From the NCBI RefSeq assembly GCF_000293805.1, contig NZ_AMBZ01000005.1:310001-374000 (forward strand): 64,000 nt of DNA, given 5' to 3'. A model generated the notes under the pieces. That model had not been told where the DNA came from. It saw only the letters and a list, made by a program, of their open reading frames with translations, and searched no databases. Source of the DNA: Paenibacillus alvei DSM 29. GTDB taxonomy: Bacteria; Bacillota; Bacilli; Paenibacillales; Paenibacillaceae. Made by a program: the position numbers and the translations under genes. Numbering within the stretch: position 1 is the first letter of the stretch; every line of letters begins with the position of its first letter. Positions 8,803 through 19,079 of this stretch are shown piece by piece.

Positions 8803-9972
8803 CTATATTCTTTTTAATTTCGGATTTGCAATGTATACCTTTCCTTTTCCACTTGTTCCGGTCTCACTTAGATGGAAATGTATCCGCACCAAAGTCGCAT
8901 TCGGAGGAGGAATAAATTGTCCCTGCAATCTCGTCCAGTCTATAGGTTTATTAACATGGGCAGGTGTATCCGCTCCAACTAATCTATAATGTTGATCAAA
9001 ATAATGTAGAGCAAATGATAACGATGCATGGTTAAGTTCTTCAATCTTCACATCTGCTGAGAGATCATAATGTACCCCTGGAACAATAGGTATATCTTGA
9101 TAGAAATTAATGCCTCCACCTGGCATCTTTCTTGCATCAATGAATTGTGAAGATTGCCCCTGCTTCGGCGCTACATCGACGCTAGATACATTTCCTTCGC
9201 TTCCTTCAGATTTCCATACCGACCATCCAGCCGAAGTCGATTCTTTTGCTTTGATTTCTTGAAAGGACGAATTATACAACAGATCAGTCGCGGCGCCTTG
9301 AATCATTTTCAGTGCGTCTACATAGATTGTTCCGTAACCATTTTCAGCAGATTCCTGCAAGTGGAAATGAATTCTCGCAATTGCTGCTCCTTTCGGTGGC
9401 GTCAATTCCCCCGTAAATGTAAACCAACTAGCTGGAGTTCCATATGTAAAAAGGGGTCTCTGCGCCAACCAGATTGTAATTTGGATCAAAATAATGAATG
9501 GCTACATAAAAGTCTGCGTTTTTCATTCGATTAACAATCTACCACTTACACTATATGTTTGGTTTGGAGTCACTTGAACATCTTGATAGATATTCATTGC
9601 GCCACTCGGAATTTTCTGAGCATCGATTTTTTGCGCGTATTGCCCGGATGATATCGAACTCTGAGTTATAAGATAGGTTCCAACGGCTCCTTCTGACTTC
9701 CAATACTTCCACCCTGATGCAACTTCCCCATCTCCGACTACCTCAAAGTCTCCATTCCTTAATAAATTATGATCTACAATTCTCCTAACCACGTTTCCAT
9801 TCTTATCATAGATAAACTTCACATGCTTCCCGTTGGATTCATTTACGGAATCCAAGTGATTAGAAGCGTTATACATATATTCTTGTGAGGATAAAGCTTG
9901 GGCACTATGCGGAAACAGCAATATACCAACGCCTAGCACATAAAAAAGTGACAATATGCATTTACTCTTCAT
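8803..9972 (-). pseudogene. Secreted protein: YD pair plus two carbohydrate-binding-like modules (frameshifted)
   Basis: Starts MKSKCILSLF behind AAGGAGG and has a signal peptide. Two Rhs-like units follow (YMYNASNHLDSVN and FIYDKNGNVVRR), then two jelly-roll modules of roughly 150 residues, each opening NLLRNGDFE/LLYNSSFQE and containing FYQD/IYQD and HFHL. The frame breaks twice: near 9525-9533, where the tail of the first frame must pass into KNADFYVAIHYFD, and at the CCCCTTTTT run near 9451-9459. Both halves are otherwise intact and match each other. It lies 27 bp upstream of the Rhs toxin gene on the same strand. Modules resemble CBM4/9-type folds; binding to glycans is inference. Confidence 0.7.
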
Positions 9973-10090
9973 CATAAACCTCCTTGTCATATCGTTAATA
10001 CACGTAGATTAAATTTGAATTGATGGCTGGTGTTTTGTATATTTCGCTTTCAATCTCAATGGATGTAATGCCCGATTCCAGTTAAATTTT

Positions 10091-11528
10091 TCAATCCATT
10101 ACCTGAACATGCACCCATGCTACGGCCATCATATTTCCGTATTGATCAACCGTATAGACATGCGTAATGTATGTACCTGATTCATTATTATGTTTACTGA
10201 AAGGAATTTGGATTTTCCATACACCCGGCTTTACTTTTTCCCCTTTCATCCATGGATGTTCAAGATCATCTTGTCCATTGTGATCCGTCCATGTTGGAAA
10301 TCTGACTTCATTGATGCTAGTAGGAACTCCTTCTACAAAAATTTCATATGAACCATCGCTTTTCTTCACCTCTTGCGGAGCTCTAAGTTGAACGTTGTTA
10401 CCGCGAACCGTAACGATAAAACCATCTACAAATTTCCCATCCGCATAGATATGGGTAATATAGCTGCCCGCCTCCTGATTATGCTCACTATAAAGTACAG
10501 TTGCTTTCCATACTCCATTCGCTACTTTACTTCCCTCAATCCATTTCAAGTCATCCTGATCATGAAGAGCTGTCCACGTTGGGAACTGAACCTTCTGCGT
10601 ATTCTGATCCAGACCATAAATGGCAATATCGTAGGACACACTAGATAGATTCGTCTCGATTGGATACTGAGTTCCACCTGTCACATTTACCTCTGCCGCG
10701 CCAAGCATCATGTTGTTTCCATATTTGTCAAAGCTATAAATATGTGTGATATACTTTCCTGTCTCATAATTATGCTTCTTGAATGGAATCGTTATTTTCC
10801 ATGTACCGTTCCCTTGATTGACTCCTCTAATCCAAGGTTGTTCCAGATCGTCTTGGCCATTTGCCTCTGTCCAAGTCGGAAACCTAACCTCATTCACATT
10901 GGAGCCTACACCATCAATGTAAATATCATAAGACTCGTCCTTCAATGACGCTTTTTCTGGACTGCGCACTTTCACGTTAAAGCCCACATTCACGATTGTC
11001 GATGCAACCATACGATCCCCATCATAAATATGAGTAATATAAGAGCCTGTTTCCATACCGTGATTTTTGAAAAAAACAGTCGCTTTCCATACTCCATTAG
11101 ACACCTTCGTTCCCTTGATCCAATCAATATCATCTTGACCATTACGATCAGTCCAAGTAGGGAAATATACCTGTTCAGCATTACTACGTCCCTCTTATAT
11201 AGATCTCATAGGATAGAGCCGACAAATTGATTGTTGGCTGTGCTGTCTGGCTCCCTTTTTTTCGATTGATTTGATTTCCGTTAGAATCATAGATATAAGA
11301 CATATAAGTGCCATCTGCTTGAAAAGCAGCGATCAATCTTCCGTCAGCATCGTATATGTAATCGTTTTTCTTTGCATCTGTAGACAAGTTAATAAACACT
11401 TGCTGCGATTCCTTTTGCCCTTCTTGAGCAAGTGCTTTGTCCCCGTAAATCAAGTTTGTCCCAATCATAAAAACAATCATTATAGTGATGCTTATGAACA
11501 GCTTCTTTACATCCTTCACCATTACCAT
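10091..11528 (-). pseudogene. Secreted protein: YD pair plus four GBS-Bsp-like repeats (frameshifted)
   Basis: The first frame (11528-11184) gives a signal peptide, then YIYDADGRLIAAF and YIYDSNGNQINRK, two Rhs-type units, and the start of a repeat. After an indel near 11186-11190 the second frame continues NAEQVYFPTWTDRNGQDD and runs to 10091. It contains four repeats of about 85-90 residues with the signature FPTWT..NGQDD, W.G, GxWK, HNxExGxYITHIY. This is the GBS Bsp-like repeat known from streptococcal and Firmicute surface proteins. The gene is in line with the YD/CBM gene and the Rhs toxin and may share their transcript. Function is probably surface attachment or cell-wall interaction (inference). 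Confidence 0.7.
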
Positions 11529-11733
11529 GTACCCCTGCCTTATCTATGTTTCCTTTTTCTATATTTACTATATCTGCTGACCTATGCTACTTTACAGACA
11601 TTAATTTACATATATAAGAACAAACGGGTATTATTTGGGCGTGTTTTGTAACATCATTGTTCTTTTTATCACCTTATAGAAATGTTTCCGTGTATACTAT
11701 GTTCATATAGTCACTCACGGAGGTATAAATCGA
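11529..11733. promoter_or_regulatory. Divergent promoter region of the YD-headed genes
   Basis: AT-rich 205-bp gap between the minus-strand GBS-Bsp gene and the plus-strand three-module gene. It must hold promoters for both. A plausible plus-strand promoter with a TATACT-like -10 is seen near 11692-11700, ahead of the ggaggt ribosome site at 11719. No operator was recognised. Confidence 0.35.
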
Positions 11734-13392
11734 ATGAAAAAACTGATCGGCCTATTTCTTTTGCTTTTTGGATTGGCCCCTGCCATAAATACGTCCGCTT
11801 TTTCTGCAGGGATAACAGAATATGAATATAACGGGAATAACAACTTAGTGAAAACGACTTCTAACGATACACAAACAAAATATGAGTATGATAAGAATGG
11901 AAATATGATCGGTCGGAAAATAAATAAAAATGCTGTATCGATTCCTAAGAATCTAGTACGCAACTCTTATTTCAAGGAAACAATGGAAACCGGGGATGCG
12001 AAAGATTGGAGAACAGAAACATGGGGAGCAGCAAGCAGCAGCTTTTCTATTGTAAAGTCCGGAAACAACAACTTACAAAAAATAACTGGCGAGGGTATCA
12101 TCAACAACGGTATGGTCGGCGTTAGTCAAATCATTGACGTCGCCGCAGACAGAGAATTCGTTACAAATGCTACATTAACAGTAGAGCAGTTGAATCATGC
12201 GAAAGTCCAATTGTATATAGACTTCATTGGTGCTGACGGCAGCTATGTTGGAGCCAATGTTACAGAGTGGGAACACCCTACAAATGGTGGATTCATCACG
12301 CTATCAAATCATGGTCGCGTTCCTGCTTCAGCAAAAAAAGCAATTGTTTACGCCCTTCTTCGTGCAACCAATGACCAGGGTTCAGGAATCATCAATGTAA
12401 GTTCCATCCGACTTGCATACAGCTCTGATCACAATCTAGTATCGAATCCATCATTCCAATCTGAGCTTGGTTCTGAACTAGCAGATGATTGGAGAAAGAC
12501 GGTATGGAGCACAGGCAAATCTCACTTCGAAACTGCTCGGCTCGAGAGCAATCATGTCCAAAAAATTACTGCATCAGAAATGGGAGTCAATGACCTGGTT
12601 GCCGTTACCCAAACGATAAAAGTGGAGAAAAATCGAGATTTTACGATTAGCGGATTATTCCAAGTCGAGCAATTGAAAGGCAGTAAAGTTCAATTATATT
12701 TGGACTTTATGGATGCCAAAGGCCAATATATAGGCGCCAGTATCACAGAGTATGAATATCCAACAAATGGACATTTTATCGTTCTTTCAAATTCAGGCAC
12801 TACTCCTGCAAATGCAGAGAAGGTAGTCGTTCATGCAATCATTCGAGGTTTGACAAACCAGTCTTCCGGCAGCATGTATGTAGATTCCATTAACCTTCAA
12901 TATTCAAGTGAACGAAATTTATTATCCAATCCCGAATTTATGGTTTATCCAGACCAAGATGAAGCGGGAGATGCCTGGAATAAGGGCGGTTGGTTGCATG
13001 AGCATAGTAATTATCAAATCAAACGTAGCAATCAACAGCATATGCAAAGTATTTCGGGATCTGGAATTCAAACTAATGGCGCACTAACCATCTTTCAAAA
13101 TGTGAAGGTCGATCCAACAAGGAATTTTGAAGTAAGTGGAGGCATTCATGTAAAGCACCTAGAGCGTGCAAAAGTGCAATTGTATATCGATTTTATGGAT
13201 GCTAATAACCAATTTATCGGGGCCAACATTACAGAACACTCTCAACCTACTACAGATTTTGTAACGTTGCGAAATAATGGGCAAATTCCTCAAGGGGCCG
13301 TACGCGCTCTTGTACACGTAATTATAAGAGGACTCGATAATCAAGCTTCTGGCAGTATAGATATTAAAAAGCTAGTATTCAAATACAATTAG
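11734..13392 (+). CDS. Secreted protein: YD pair plus three carbohydrate-binding-like modules
   Basis: 552 residues, ATG behind GGAGGT. Signal peptide 1-27, then two Rhs-like units (YEYNGNNNLVKTT and YEYDKNGNMIGRK), then three homologous modules of about 160 residues beginning NLVRNSYFKE, NLVSNPSFQS and NLLSNPEFMV. Each contains KVQLYIDF/LDFMDA, a TNG/TTD turn and a closing GSGxI/GSMYVDS strand, as in CBM4/9-type jelly rolls. It is the only one of the three YD-headed genes that is unbroken, and it is divergent from the others. Secreted surface or matrix protein is likely; pairing with the Rhs shell through its YD units is a hypothesis. Confidence 0.8.
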   Translation: MKKLIGLFLLLFGLAPAINTSAFSAGITEYEYNGNNNLVKTTSNDTQTKYEYDKNGNMIGRKINKNAVSIPKNLVRNSYFKETMETGDAKDWRTETWGAASSSFSIVKSGNNNLQKITGEGIINNGMVGVSQIIDVAADREFVTNATLTVEQLNHAKVQLYIDFIGADGSYVGANVTEWEHPTNGGFITLSNHGRVPASAKKAIVYALLRATNDQGSGIINVSSIRLAYSSDHNLVSNPSFQSELGSELADDWRKTVWSTGKSHFETARLESNHVQKITASEMGVNDLVAVTQTIKVEKNRDFTISGLFQVEQLKGSKVQLYLDFMDAKGQYIGASITEYEYPTNGHFIVLSNSGTTPANAEKVVVHAIIRGLTNQSSGSMYVDSINLQYSSERNLLSNPEFMVYPDQDEAGDAWNKGGWLHEHSNYQIKRSNQQHMQSISGSGIQTNGALTIFQNVKVDPTRNFEVSGGIHVKHLERAKVQLYIDFMDANNQFIGANITEHSQPTTDFVTLRNNGQIPQGAVRALVHVIIRGLDNQASGSIDIKKLVFKYN

Positions 13393-13413
13393 CGATATTC
13401 TTTACCTACAAAA

Positions 13414-13446
13414 AGAGAAGTCCAGCCTAAATTGCTAGACTTCTCT
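13414..13446 (+). terminator. Terminator after the three-module YD gene
   Basis: agagaagtc (13414-13422) pairs perfectly with gacttctct (13438-13446) around a 15-base loop, 22 bp after the stop codon. It also lies downstream of the convergent minus-strand siderophore gene, so it may serve both. Confidence 0.65.
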
Positions 13447-13531
13447 CTCGGTACTCCATCCACTTTCTAATTAGATTTTCGTTGATTTTTAACGTTTCCA
13501 TTAAATCCCTTTATTTCTTTATTACGACTTA

Positions 13532-14540
13532 GACTGAAGTAATCTTGGCAGCTCATCAAGGAGCCATTCTCGAGACGTCGCATCGCTCCCCGCTTTGTTG
13601 ATATCGAATTCGTATACGTGTCCGTTCTTCACTGCAGGGAGCTGAGTCCAAACCTTGCTCTTCAGAAGCTCGTCCAAATCTTTTTTGCAGATGCATCGAT
13701 CGGCTTTAATATGAAGATCCGGTCTCCAGCATACTCAGGCAGCTTTTCCAGCGAAATCTCCATAAACCCAGTGCCGTTTCTTACTATGTCCTGGACTAGT
13801 GAAACAGGCTTAAAGCCCAACTCTCCGTATAATAACTGAGGCAACCCAGCCGACACCATCACGAACAAACGATTGCCGGGATACATGGTGATTACAGATG
13901 CAGTCTCTTCTGGCTTAACACCTTGTTCCCGAATCTTGTTCCACATTGCTTTTTCTTTCTTTGTATAACGCTCCAGCCATTGTTCGGCCTCCTTTTCCTT
14001 GCCAAACAATTCGCCTAATACGCGCATTCGATCTGGAAGAGATGCGAAAGAATCGAAAGTAACCGTTGGAGCGATCTTCGATACTTGGGTATATACCGTT
14101 TCGTCGTTGTTGGCGATAATGATGAGGTCAGGATCAACTTCTACCGCCTTCTCGACACTGAAAGGAAATCCGATATCTGTGGATCCTGACAACCGATTCT
14201 CGTAAGTGGTACCAAGTATACTTTTATGTAAAATTCCAACAGGTGTAATCCCAAGCGCCAGAAGGTCTCCAGTCGTTTCCCCATGGTAGATAATACGCTG
14301 CGGATGTGCAGACACTTCTACTGTATGACCGGTCCAATCCGTGAACGGACGGGTTGCGGCTTGATTGCTTAAGACAGTTGCTTGCTCAGTACTATGTGTT
14401 GTTGTTGTGGATGCATTGCTTGGCGCAGTTTGTTCTGATCCTATCGGTACGCTTCCCCCACCGCATGACGTCAATAATGATGCTATAACGGTCGATACCA
14501 ATGTCAACTGTCCTATACGATTCCATTTGAATATAGTCAC
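13532..14540 (-). pseudogene. Siderophore-type ABC transporter substrate-binding lipoprotein, frameshifted near C-terminus
   Basis: Starts at a GTG (14540) behind AGGAGGG; the lipobox LTSC follows a short hydrophobic stretch, giving a lipid-anchored protein outside the membrane. The middle is a periplasmic-binding type III fold (FTDWTGHTVEVSAHPQRII, LLALGITPVGI, DLIIIANND, PGNRLFVM). The continuous frame stops at 13662, but adding one T to the T6 run at 13681-13686 restores LDELLKSKVWTQLPAV and a normal end at LLQSKS (13532), about 335 residues. No permease or ATPase lies beside it, so it depends on a transporter elsewhere. A Fur box just upstream implies iron-repressed expression. Confidence 0.8.
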
Positions 14541-14572
14541 GTATACTTCCCTCCTATTTTCAATTCGATATT

Positions 14573-14590
14573 GATAATGATTATCATTAT
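14573..14590. promoter_or_regulatory. Fur box
   Basis: GATAATGATTATCATTAT is an almost perfect classical Fur-box dyad. It lies 33 bp upstream of the GTG start of the siderophore-binding lipoprotein, where a repressor would block its promoter when iron is plentiful. Confidence 0.85.
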
Positions 14591-14688
14591 TGTAATGGTA
14601 AGTATAAACAAACACTCTCTGCACCGCAATGGAGAAATTAATATTTTTATGACTTTTATGTGTGATGGTATCCAAACTTCTTGAAACT

Positions 14689-14730
14689 AAAAGGTCGAGT
14701 TGAAGGGATCCCCCTAACTCGACCTTTTTT
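14689..14730. terminator. Terminator of the HEAT-like gene
   Basis: aaaaggtcgagtt (14689-14701) pairs with aactcgacctttt (14716-14728), with T/A runs on both sides, so it could act in either direction. It lies downstream of the minus-strand gene at 14847-15392. Confidence 0.75.
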
Positions 14731-14846
14731 AACTTCTGAATCGACTCACAATAGAAACCATCTATTTATGGGTAAAATCCAAAATGAAGGTTATATGGAT
14801 TATATACATTATTCTCTTACCTCACTTGGAACTATTAGCTGCTCTG

Positions 14847-15392
14847 CTAAACCAGCTCCCTCAGCCAATATTCGAGGAACTCCCGAATTCGCTCATTATT
14901 CTCGTATTGCAATACCCGCCGGTACATCCAACGAACTCTTTCTTTAAGCGATCGATCCCGCTGTGCACATAAACCAAGCAAGTCGATGCAGTGCAGCCGT
15001 TCCGCCCCTCGCCCGTATTCCAGCAAATGAGCATAGAGAGCAGTACCGCGGGCAATTTCACGCATGCATGTTTCAGCGACGCGGGCATTTCCATTCTCTT
15101 TCTCACTATCAGCCGGCTCGCCTGAAGCAATGAGAACCAATAGCTCCAGCATGAAGGGGCGTGCAGCATCCGTTGTCCGCTGAATCATGCTTAACAGACA
15201 AATGACGGTTGGCACAGCCGCCTCATAAAGCGAGCCCTGTACAACTACGGTCATTTCGATCAGTGAACTGGCTTGCTCCGCTTCAGCAATCGTAGACGCA
15301 TCCTGCAGCTGAAGAAGAACTTCTGGCAGCCGTTCCGTCGCTTCCGCTCCTCGATACGTCGTCCAAGGTATTCGAATGATATCCCATGCCAT
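14847..15392 (-). CDS. Hypothetical helical-repeat protein
   Basis: 181 residues from the ATG at 15392, which has AGGAGGG seven bases upstream; the longer frame to 15437 has no such site. The sequence is almost all helical with paired Leu-rich helices (EVLLQLQDASTIAEAEQASS, ALYAHLLEYG), like HEAT/ARM-type repeats used for protein binding. No catalytic motif, signal peptide or membrane span is visible. It is divergent from the YdjC gene and transcribed alone towards a terminator. Function unknown. Confidence 0.6.
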   Translation of the reverse strand: MAWDIIRIPWTTYRGAEATERLPEVLLQLQDASTIAEAEQASSLIEMTVVVQGSLYEAAVPTVICLLSMIQRTTDAARPFMLELLVLIASGEPADSEKENGNARVAETCMREIARGTALYAHLLEYGRGAERLHCIDLLGLCAQRDRSLKERVRWMYRRVLQYENNERIREFLEYWLRELV

Positions 15393-15599
15393 TGTCCAGC
15401 CCTCCTTCCAGGATGCATCTTCGCCTATGATTAACATATTAGAGCTACTCCAAAATCAGAAGCAGCTCTCCATATTGAACAATATGGCTTCATGAATAAT
15501 ATCCGTACGCAAGTTACCTCAGACTCTCGAATATATTAAGATGCATACGATATACCGGTTGGGCGCACCAATCCAATTACTCGGGTGGAGGCGATGGAC

Positions 15600-16514
15600 A
15601 TGAATGTAATGAAGGCATTGGGATATGAGGCAAACGATCGATTGCTGATTATCAATGCTGACGATTTTGGCATGTGCCATGCCACGAATATGGGCATCAT
15701 GCAGCTTCTCGAGGAGGGCTCCATTTGCTCTGCCTCCATTATGATGCCATGCGGATGGGCCAAGGAGGCTGCTCGGTGGAGCGCCGCTCATCCTGAACTG
15801 GACATTGGCGTGCATCTCACCTTTACAAGTGAGTGGGAAGGTTACAAATGGTCAGCAATGAATCGTTCGCGCGATATTTCCACACTGTTAACCGAGGAAG
15901 GTTACCTCCCTGATAATTGCCTGACAATCGAGCGCATGGCCGATCCCGAGCAGGTTCGCTGTGAAATGATTAGCCAAATCGAAGCAGCAAGGCGGCTCGG
16001 CATCAATATTACCCATGCTGACAATCATATGGGAAGTCTGTATGGACTTGCGTCAGGGAGGGACTTCCTTGATGTTGTGTTTGATGTGTGTGCAGCATAC
16101 GGCCTTCCGTTCCGCATGCCAAGACGAATCGGAGGCATGAAGCTAAGTTCAGAAATGGAGCGCATGGCCAAGAGCCGAATTGAACTGGCAGATGCCAAGG
16201 GGATTGTCATTCTTGATACGCTCCTCGGACTTCCTTATGAGTGGATTCCTGGGGAGACGTATGCGCAGGTCAAAGCCAAGGCGGAAGCGCTCCTCCGAGG
16301 ATTGCTGCCAGGGATTACTGAAATATTCCTCCATCCTTCTCTTGTATCTGATGAATTGAAAGCCATTACCCCGCATTGGGAGAAGCGCGGCATGGAGTGG
16401 CGGTTATTCCGTGATTCTGACATTCGCCGCGTAATTGCCGAAGAAGGTATTCAGCTTATTCGCTGGAGAGACTTGCGCGATGTACAGCGTGGACTGCTGC
16501 CGCCGCTTGCATAG
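15600..16514 (+). CDS. YdjC/ChbG-family carbohydrate deacetylase
   Basis: 304 residues from the ATG at 15600, which has GGAGG eight bases upstream. In-frame GTG/ATG codons at 15585 and 15594 are too close to that site. Motifs of the family are in place: NADDFGM (metal-binding Asp, residues 21-27), GVHL (His), THADNHMG (metal His and Asp) and HPS near the end. The family removes N-acetyl groups from oligosaccharides such as chitin disaccharides through a divalent metal. The gene is followed 28 bp later by a sugar transporter of the GPH type, so the pair probably imports and deacetylates an acetylated sugar (inference). Confidence 0.85.
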   Translation: MNVMKALGYEANDRLLIINADDFGMCHATNMGIMQLLEEGSICSASIMMPCGWAKEAARWSAAHPELDIGVHLTFTSEWEGYKWSAMNRSRDISTLLTEEGYLPDNCLTIERMADPEQVRCEMISQIEAARRLGINITHADNHMGSLYGLASGRDFLDVVFDVCAAYGLPFRMPRRIGGMKLSSEMERMAKSRIELADAKGIVILDTLLGLPYEWIPGETYAQVKAKAEALLRGLLPGITEIFLHPSLVSDELKAITPHWEKRGMEWRLFRDSDIRRVIAEEGIQLIRWRDLRDVQRGLLPPLA

Positions 16515-16542
16515 CAGCAGCTTTAAAAGGAGCGTGGAGCAA

Positions 16543-17831
16543 ATGAATAGGCAAATCGCACCGATTCGCAAAGCCGCCTTCGCTTCGGGAAATATATCGG
16601 CAAATATAATGGCGCAAATGTTCGCTGCTTATATTGTGTACTATTACGTCGATATTCTTGGAGTACGTCCAAGTCTTATCGGAATCGCGATGGTCATACA
16701 CGGGCTAGTCGGCGCCTTGCTCAATCCGCTGTTCGGCTACGTATCCGACCGATTCCGCACGAGATGGGGCCGGAGGATCCCTTACATGGCATTCGGCACG
16801 CTGCCACTCGCAGCCGTATTCACCCTAATTTGGTTCCCCCTTGCTTCAGGCGATGGATTGTTTTGGTATTTTATCGTGCTTGTTCTGCTGTACGATATTC
16901 TGTACGTTCTTGTCATTTTGAACTACTCTGCATTATTTCCGGAAATGTTCGTAACGATGAGGGAAAGAGCGACTGCTTCCTCGTGGAAGCAAATGTTCGG
17001 CATATTGGGCATGATTGCAGGGGTAGCAGCGCCTCCGCTTGTGTACACGGAATATGGATGGGGCGCAATGGGGGTTACTTTTGGAATCGTATCGGCTGTA
17101 TTTCTAGCGGTAATGATCTGGGGTTCGAAGGAAAATGAGCGGGCATCTGCGCGCACAATTGGATTATGGGAGGCAATTGTATATACGTTCTCTAACCGTT
17201 CCTTTGTCACCTATGTGCTCGGCGGTTTTTTGTACAACTGACCTTTGCCCTTCTAACCGCAGCTATCCCATTCTTCACGAAATATGCGCTGCACGCAAAT
17301 GAAAGCGCCAACACCATCATGCTCGGGCTTGTTTTTGTTACTGCAATTCCATTTGTTTACGTATGGGCGTATTGGACAAAACGTTACGGGCCACGCAAAA
17401 CCATGATTGCAGCCATCCTATGCTACATGTTCGCCCTTGCCCCGCTTATGCTCGTCTCTACGGAAGCAGGCGCATATATTGCGGGCGCGATCATTGGGTT
17501 CAGCCTTGCTGGGCTCATCATCCTGCTCGACATCCTGCTTTCCGAGGTCATCGACGAAGATGAGCGCACGACGGGGGCTCGACGCGAAGGTATGTATTTC
17601 GGCATGAACGGATTCATTATCCGATTTGGCGTCTCCCTGCAAGCCATCATTATGAGCACGGTGCTCGAATCCAGCGGCTATATAGCCAATAGCGCTCATC
17701 AACCTGACGCAGCCATTTTCGGGATCAGGCTCATGCTGGCAGGTATCCCAATCGTCGCACTCGTATTCGCCATCATTTGCTTTATTGTGTATCCAATTCG
17801 GAACGTTCCAGAGCGGAACAATGAACCATGA
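16543..17831 (+). pseudogene. GPH-type (glycoside/pentoside/hexuronide) MFS transporter, single-base frameshift
   Basis: Starts MNRQIAPIRK behind AAAAGGAG. The first frame ends at 17241 after GGFLYN; the next frame continues TFALLTAAIPFFTKY to 17831. One missing base in AACTGACC (for example AACCTGACC, giving YNLTFALL) would restore a carrier of about 430 residues with 12 membrane helices. MelB/GPH signatures are visible: GYVSDRFRTRWGRRIPYM after helix 2 and ERATASSWKQMF in the central loop. Substrate is probably an oligosaccharide or glycoside, given the YdjC deacetylase upstream in the same operon. The break is likely a sequence error. Confidence 0.8.
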
Positions 17832-17863
17832 ATATCTTCTGCTTCATCCATCTATAAATTTCA

Positions 17864-18181
17864 TTATCCGCCGAATCGTTTCGTCAGCTTGTCCATATGC
17901 GCCTGTGCAATTTCACTCAGGTCAATATCATACTTCTCCGACAGGACAATGACATTTGCCAGCACGTCACCAAGCTCTTCCACCAGCTCTTGACGCAATT
18001 CATCCTTGCTTCGTTCGCCCTCGTCCGGACGGTCGCGGCCAATTTCCAGCGCTCGAACAACACGGGCTACCTCACCGACTTCCTCCATCAGGAAGCCGAC
18101 GCGAATAAACGGATTGTACTGCGACCATTCCCGTTCCTGATAAAATTGCTGCACCCATTGTTGAAATGGCTTCATCTCCAT
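17864..18181 (-). CDS. MazG-like nucleotide pyrophosphohydrolase
   Basis: 105 residues. The Mg-binding signature of the all-alpha NTP pyrophosphatases is complete: EEVGEVAR (about 33-40) and EELGDVLANV (about 68-77). Such enzymes hydrolyse (d)NTPs to NMP and pyrophosphate and clear non-canonical nucleotides. It faces the LOG gene across a 73-bp divergent gap and ends close to the convergent GPH transporter. Confidence 0.85.
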   Translation of the reverse strand: MEMKPFQQWVQQFYQEREWSQYNPFIRVGFLMEEVGEVARVVRALEIGRDRPDEGERSKDELRQELVEELGDVLANVIVLSEKYDIDLSEIAQAHMDKLTKRFGG

Positions 18182-18254
18182 CGTAAATTAACTTCCTTTC
18201 CTGACCAATGATGTCTATACTTAATAAAGTATACCAGATGAGGAGGCATGACTC

Positions 18255-18848
18255 GTGAAAAGATTATGTGTATATTCCGGTTCCAATTTGGGGACGCATC
18301 CCAACTTCGCAAATAGCGCTCAAGCTCTTGGCCGCGTGCTCGCGGAGAAGAACATTGAGCTCGTATATGGAGGCTCCAAGGTCGGACTTATGGGCGAAGT
18401 TGCCAACGAAGTGCTGCGTCTTGGCGGCAAGGTAACAGGCGTTATGCCGCGCGGACTGTTCCGCGGGGAAGTTGTACATACCAGCTTGACGGAACTCATC
18501 GAAGTAAAAGACATGCATGAACGCAAGAAAACGATGATAGATCTGTCTGATGGATTTATCTCGCTGCCTGGCGGATTCGGTACGTTCGAGGAATTGTTCG
18601 AGGTCATCAGTTGGGCGCAAATCGGCATTCATCAGAAGCCTATCGGCGTCTTGAACGTTGAAGGCTATTTCTCACCAATGCTGGAAATGGTGCGCCATTC
18701 CATTCAAGCAGGCTTTGTAAAGCAAGAGCATGAACTGCTTATTCTCTCTTCAGCAGATCCCGCTGAGTTGGTGGAGAAGCTGCTTCAGTATACTCCTCCC
18801 GTGTTCGGCAACAAATGGAGTCAATTGGATTCAGAATCTGATAAGTAA
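18255..18848 (+). CDS. LOG-family nucleoside 5'-monophosphate phosphoribohydrolase
   Basis: 197 residues from a GTG behind GAGGAGG. The family marks are clear: VYSGSNLG near the N-terminus, GGSKVGLMG, MHERKKTM with the catalytic Arg, and PGGFGTFEE (about 95-103). LOG proteins split nucleoside monophosphates (in plants, cytokinin precursors) into base and ribose 5-phosphate. In bacteria the substrate range is less certain. It stands alone, divergent from MazG. Confidence 0.9.
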   Translation: MKRLCVYSGSNLGTHPNFANSAQALGRVLAEKNIELVYGGSKVGLMGEVANEVLRLGGKVTGVMPRGLFRGEVVHTSLTELIEVKDMHERKKTMIDLSDGFISLPGGFGTFEELFEVISWAQIGIHQKPIGVLNVEGYFSPMLEMVRHSIQAGFVKQEHELLILSSADPAELVEKLLQYTPPVFGNKWSQLDSESDK

Positions 18849-19079
18849 TCCTGCACATAGAATAAGTGCATTTCCTCCATCCCACTTCATCTGTGGAAGC
18901 TCCCTAGCGAGCTTTTCCACAGATTCGGATGTGACATGCCCCCTCTCTTCCCCTCGCTTTTACAGCGTAAAACCGCTGATATATAACGCCATCCCCTACA
19001 TTTCTAATAGCTGCCTACAGCCTCATTTGTACTGAGATAACGGCATATTTATCTTGGGAACTTCGTCTATTTGCGATAT
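18849..19079. other. Intergenic stretch with a hairpin downstream of LOG
   Basis: No gene seen. atctgtggaa (18889-18898) pairs with ttccacagat (18915-18924) with an inner agctc/gagct pairing, a strong hairpin likely to end the LOG transcript although no T-run follows. The rest should contain the promoter of the yjdF leader. Confidence 0.45.
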
